This document shows, one piece after another, positions 35,124-36,465 of a stretch of 36,465 nt of DNA. The position numbers and the translations under genes are program-made. Under the pieces are notes generated by a model, which had not been told where the DNA came from, ran no database searches, and was given only the letters and a program-made list of their open reading frames with translations. How positions within the stretch are numbered: position 1 is the first letter of the stretch; each line of letters starts with the position of its first letter. The DNA comes from Thiomicrospira microaerophila (GTDB lineage Bacteria; Pseudomonadota; Gammaproteobacteria; Thiomicrospirales; Thiomicrospiraceae). Location: the NCBI RefSeq assembly GCF_000934765.1, contig NZ_JYNN01000028.1:1-36465 (forward strand), read 5' to 3'.

Positions 35124-35579
35124 TTAATGGAAATTAAGTTCACCGTCCTCAAGTTCAACATGAATCGTTGAGCCCGGGTGGAACTCGCCTTTTAGGATGC
35201 GTTGCGCTAGCGGGTTTTCCAAGCGTTGCTGGATAACACGTTTTAGCGGACGCGCACCATATACTGGATCGAAACCCGCCTCGCCTATCACATCTAGCGC
35301 CGGAATCGACACCTCGATTTTCAGATCAATGTCCGCCAAACGCAAACGCAGGCTTTCGAGCTGAATATCGGTAATCGCACGAATCTGGCCTTTTCCAAGC
35401 GGATGGAACACCACAATATCATCAATACGATTGACAAATTCTGGGCGGAAGTGGCCACCAACCACCTCCATTACCGCCGCCTTCATCGCATCATAATTGC
35501 CTTCCCCTGCCAGCTCCTGAGCAATATAAGCTATCATTCGACGAGTTAATGCGCCGCTTAAATCAAGGCGACCACTCAA
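35124..35579 (-). pseudogene. clpB: ClpB chaperone, C-terminal remnant only
   Basis: The last ~130 residues match the C-terminal part of ClpB: AGEGNYDAMKAAVMEVVGG, FRPEFVNRIDDIVVFHPL and DPVYGARPLKRVIQQRLENP cover the end of the second AAA+ domain and the small D2 subdomain with sensor 2. Full ClpB has about 860 residues. The frame upstream (SGRLDLSGALTRRMIAYIAQ and a few codons to the stop at 35625-35627) does not resemble ClpB, which should read DFRNTVIIMTSN here. The only start candidates are TTG or internal, so this is a truncated gene left with its natural terminator. A functional copy may exist elsewhere. Confidence 0.75.
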
Positions 35580-35594
35580 AATCCTAACCGCATA

Positions 35595-35622
35595 AAAAAC
35601 GCCCCAATCAAGGGGTGTTTTT
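35595..35622 (+). terminator. Intrinsic terminator upstream of the second Rpn gene, orphaned
   Basis: AAAAACGCCCC/GGGGTGTTTTT with a 6-base loop and a T5 tract on the plus strand. No intact plus-strand gene precedes it; a short open frame ends TAA at 35588-35590 and may be the tail of a lost gene. Confidence 0.6.
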
Positions 35623-35707
35623 CCTTATCGCCATCTCTTACCTTTTTTTCCAGCCTATGCATTATGCTAAAATAACGCCAGTAAATGAATAGTGTGAAAA
35701 AAAACAA

Positions 35708-36465
35708 ATGACAAACACCACCGATTCAAAGTTCCACGACACCGGCTATAAGGAATTATTCTCTTACCCGGAAATGGTGCAAGCGCTGATTGAAGGCTTT
35801 TTTCCCGAAGAGATGGCTCAGCTGGTGGATTTTGATAGCCTAACCCCACAACCGGGTAATTATGTCACGCCGCTGTTTGATGAAAAAATAGAAGATGTAG
35901 TCTGGTCAATTGATGTAAATATTGAAGGGCAGCGCCAACCCATATTTTTATACTTGCTGATGGAATTTCAATCTGGGGTGGATTATGCCATGCCCTTGCG
36001 ATTTATGCATTATGTCGCGGGTTTTTACTCCACCCTGATTAAAAATGGCAAGTTCACTAAATCCGGCCCCTATCCACCCGTGTTTCCCTTAGTGATTTAT
36101 AACGGCCAAGTAAGATGGACGGCTAGAACCAATATCGCCGATCAGATTGAACCCGTACCGAGCTTTCTAAAGATCTATCAACCCTGCCTCAACTATTTTT
36201 TAGTGGATGAGGGGCGTTATAGCGATGAAGAACTGGCCTCGATTGCCAATCCGGTGAGCAGTATTATTAATATTGAACAGGCCAAAACGTTAGAAGACTA
36301 TCAAAAAGCCTTTTATCGCGCCGGTCAAATCATCCGGGCCCACCCCCACAAAGAGCGCATCGATGACATTCTCACCCAATGGTTCAAACGCACCTTGCAC
36401 AAACGCGGGGTTGAGGTTAATATTGAAAACATGATGACACTAACAAGGAGTGATGGAATGTTAGC
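35708..36465 (+). CDS. Rpn family recombination-promoting nuclease / putative transposase (cut by window edge)
   Basis: At least 252 residues, open to the window end. It begins MTNTTDSKFHDTGYKELFSY, and the core LLMEFQSGVDYAMPLRFMHY is diagnostic of the Transposase_31/RpnA-E family. Candidate PD-(D/E)XK residues are Asp63 (EDVVW), Glu86 and Gln88 (E-x-Q); PVFPLVIYNGQVRWTA follows as in RpnA. E. coli Rpn proteins are DNA endonucleases that promote RecA-independent recombination and some act in phage defence. It lies 85 bp beyond an orphan terminator and next to the truncated clpB. Confidence 0.88.
   Translation, partial: MTNTTDSKFHDTGYKELFSYPEMVQALIEGFFPEEMAQLVDFDSLTPQPGNYVTPLFDEKIEDVVWSIDVNIEGQRQPIFLYLLMEFQSGVDYAMPLRFMHYVAGFYSTLIKNGKFTKSGPYPPVFPLVIYNGQVRWTARTNIADQIEPVPSFLKIYQPCLNYFLVDEGRYSDEELASIANPVSSIINIEQAKTLEDYQKAFYRAGQIIRAHPHKERIDDILTQWFKRTLHKRGVEVNIENMMTLTRSDGML

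Noticed and set aside
35521-35590. Plus-strand tail EQYKLSFDELMRRLNQGDHSKS then stop, before an orphan terminator
   Set aside because: Plausible as the end of a lost gene, but only about 22 residues and no family recognised, so it is not called a gene.
35667-35849. 60-codon minus-strand open frame
   Set aside because: It is antisense to the start of the Rpn-family gene, whose protein is clearly conserved.

Overview
The window looks like chromosome of a moderate-GC gammaproteobacterium. The mix of a sulfide:quinone-oxidoreductase-like flavoprotein, a single-domain rhodanese, a DUF3087 protein, PAS-type aerotaxis receptors, a GlnB PII protein and a TroABCD metal importer would suit a free-living sulfur oxidiser of the Thiomicrospira/Thiomicrorhabdus/Hydrogenovibrio group. 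That placement is an inference from family resemblance; no rRNA or tRNA is present to test it. I see no phage, plasmid, CRISPR or complete insertion sequence.

Layout. 1-122: start of an Rpn/PD-(D/E)XK nuclease-type gene cut by the window edge. 330-6002: metal uptake module, with a TonB-dependent receptor divergent from a four-gene troABCD-type ABC importer; the 223-bp gap carries two copies of one 14-bp near-palindrome. 6089-10987: a PhnD-PAS-GGDEF diguanylate cyclase, an SDR oxidoreductase, IspA, QueD and PilD, all on the plus strand. 11125-22631: an 11.5-kb minus-strand signalling block with an orphan OmpR-type regulator, an MCP fused to a receiver domain, an MCP with an Aer-type PAS and a haem-c-type CxxCH sensor region, and a probable three-gene operon of MCP, porin and a small exported binding protein. 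22839-28616: Uup, a YhcH-family protein, an SQR-like enzyme, SlyD/DUF3087 (minus strand) and DnaQ. 28606-34984: a DAACS symporter; the argG-pgpA-rhodanese operon; psd-glnB; and a phosphohexomutase. 35124-36465: a clpB 3' remnant and a second Rpn-family gene.

How the genes fit together. The receptor would bring a metal across the outer membrane and TroABCD would carry it across the inner membrane, probably under one regulator. The signalling block would couple redox or oxygen sensing (Aer-like PAS, haem site) and a periplasmic ligand sensor to motility; no cheA, cheW or flagellar gene is in the window, so these receptors feed a core encoded elsewhere. The remaining genes are mostly housekeeping, in short operons closed by recognisable intrinsic terminators.

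Unexplained structure. A 10-bp palindrome (CCAGGCCTGG, often extended to AACCAGGCCTGGTT) occurs six times, with close variants, always inside genes. Two different ~165-bp elements with long terminal inverted repeats each have a solo end elsewhere in the window. Two intergenic islands and one smaller spacer carry REP-like hairpins. The clpB remnant next to an Rpn gene marks a rearrangement point.
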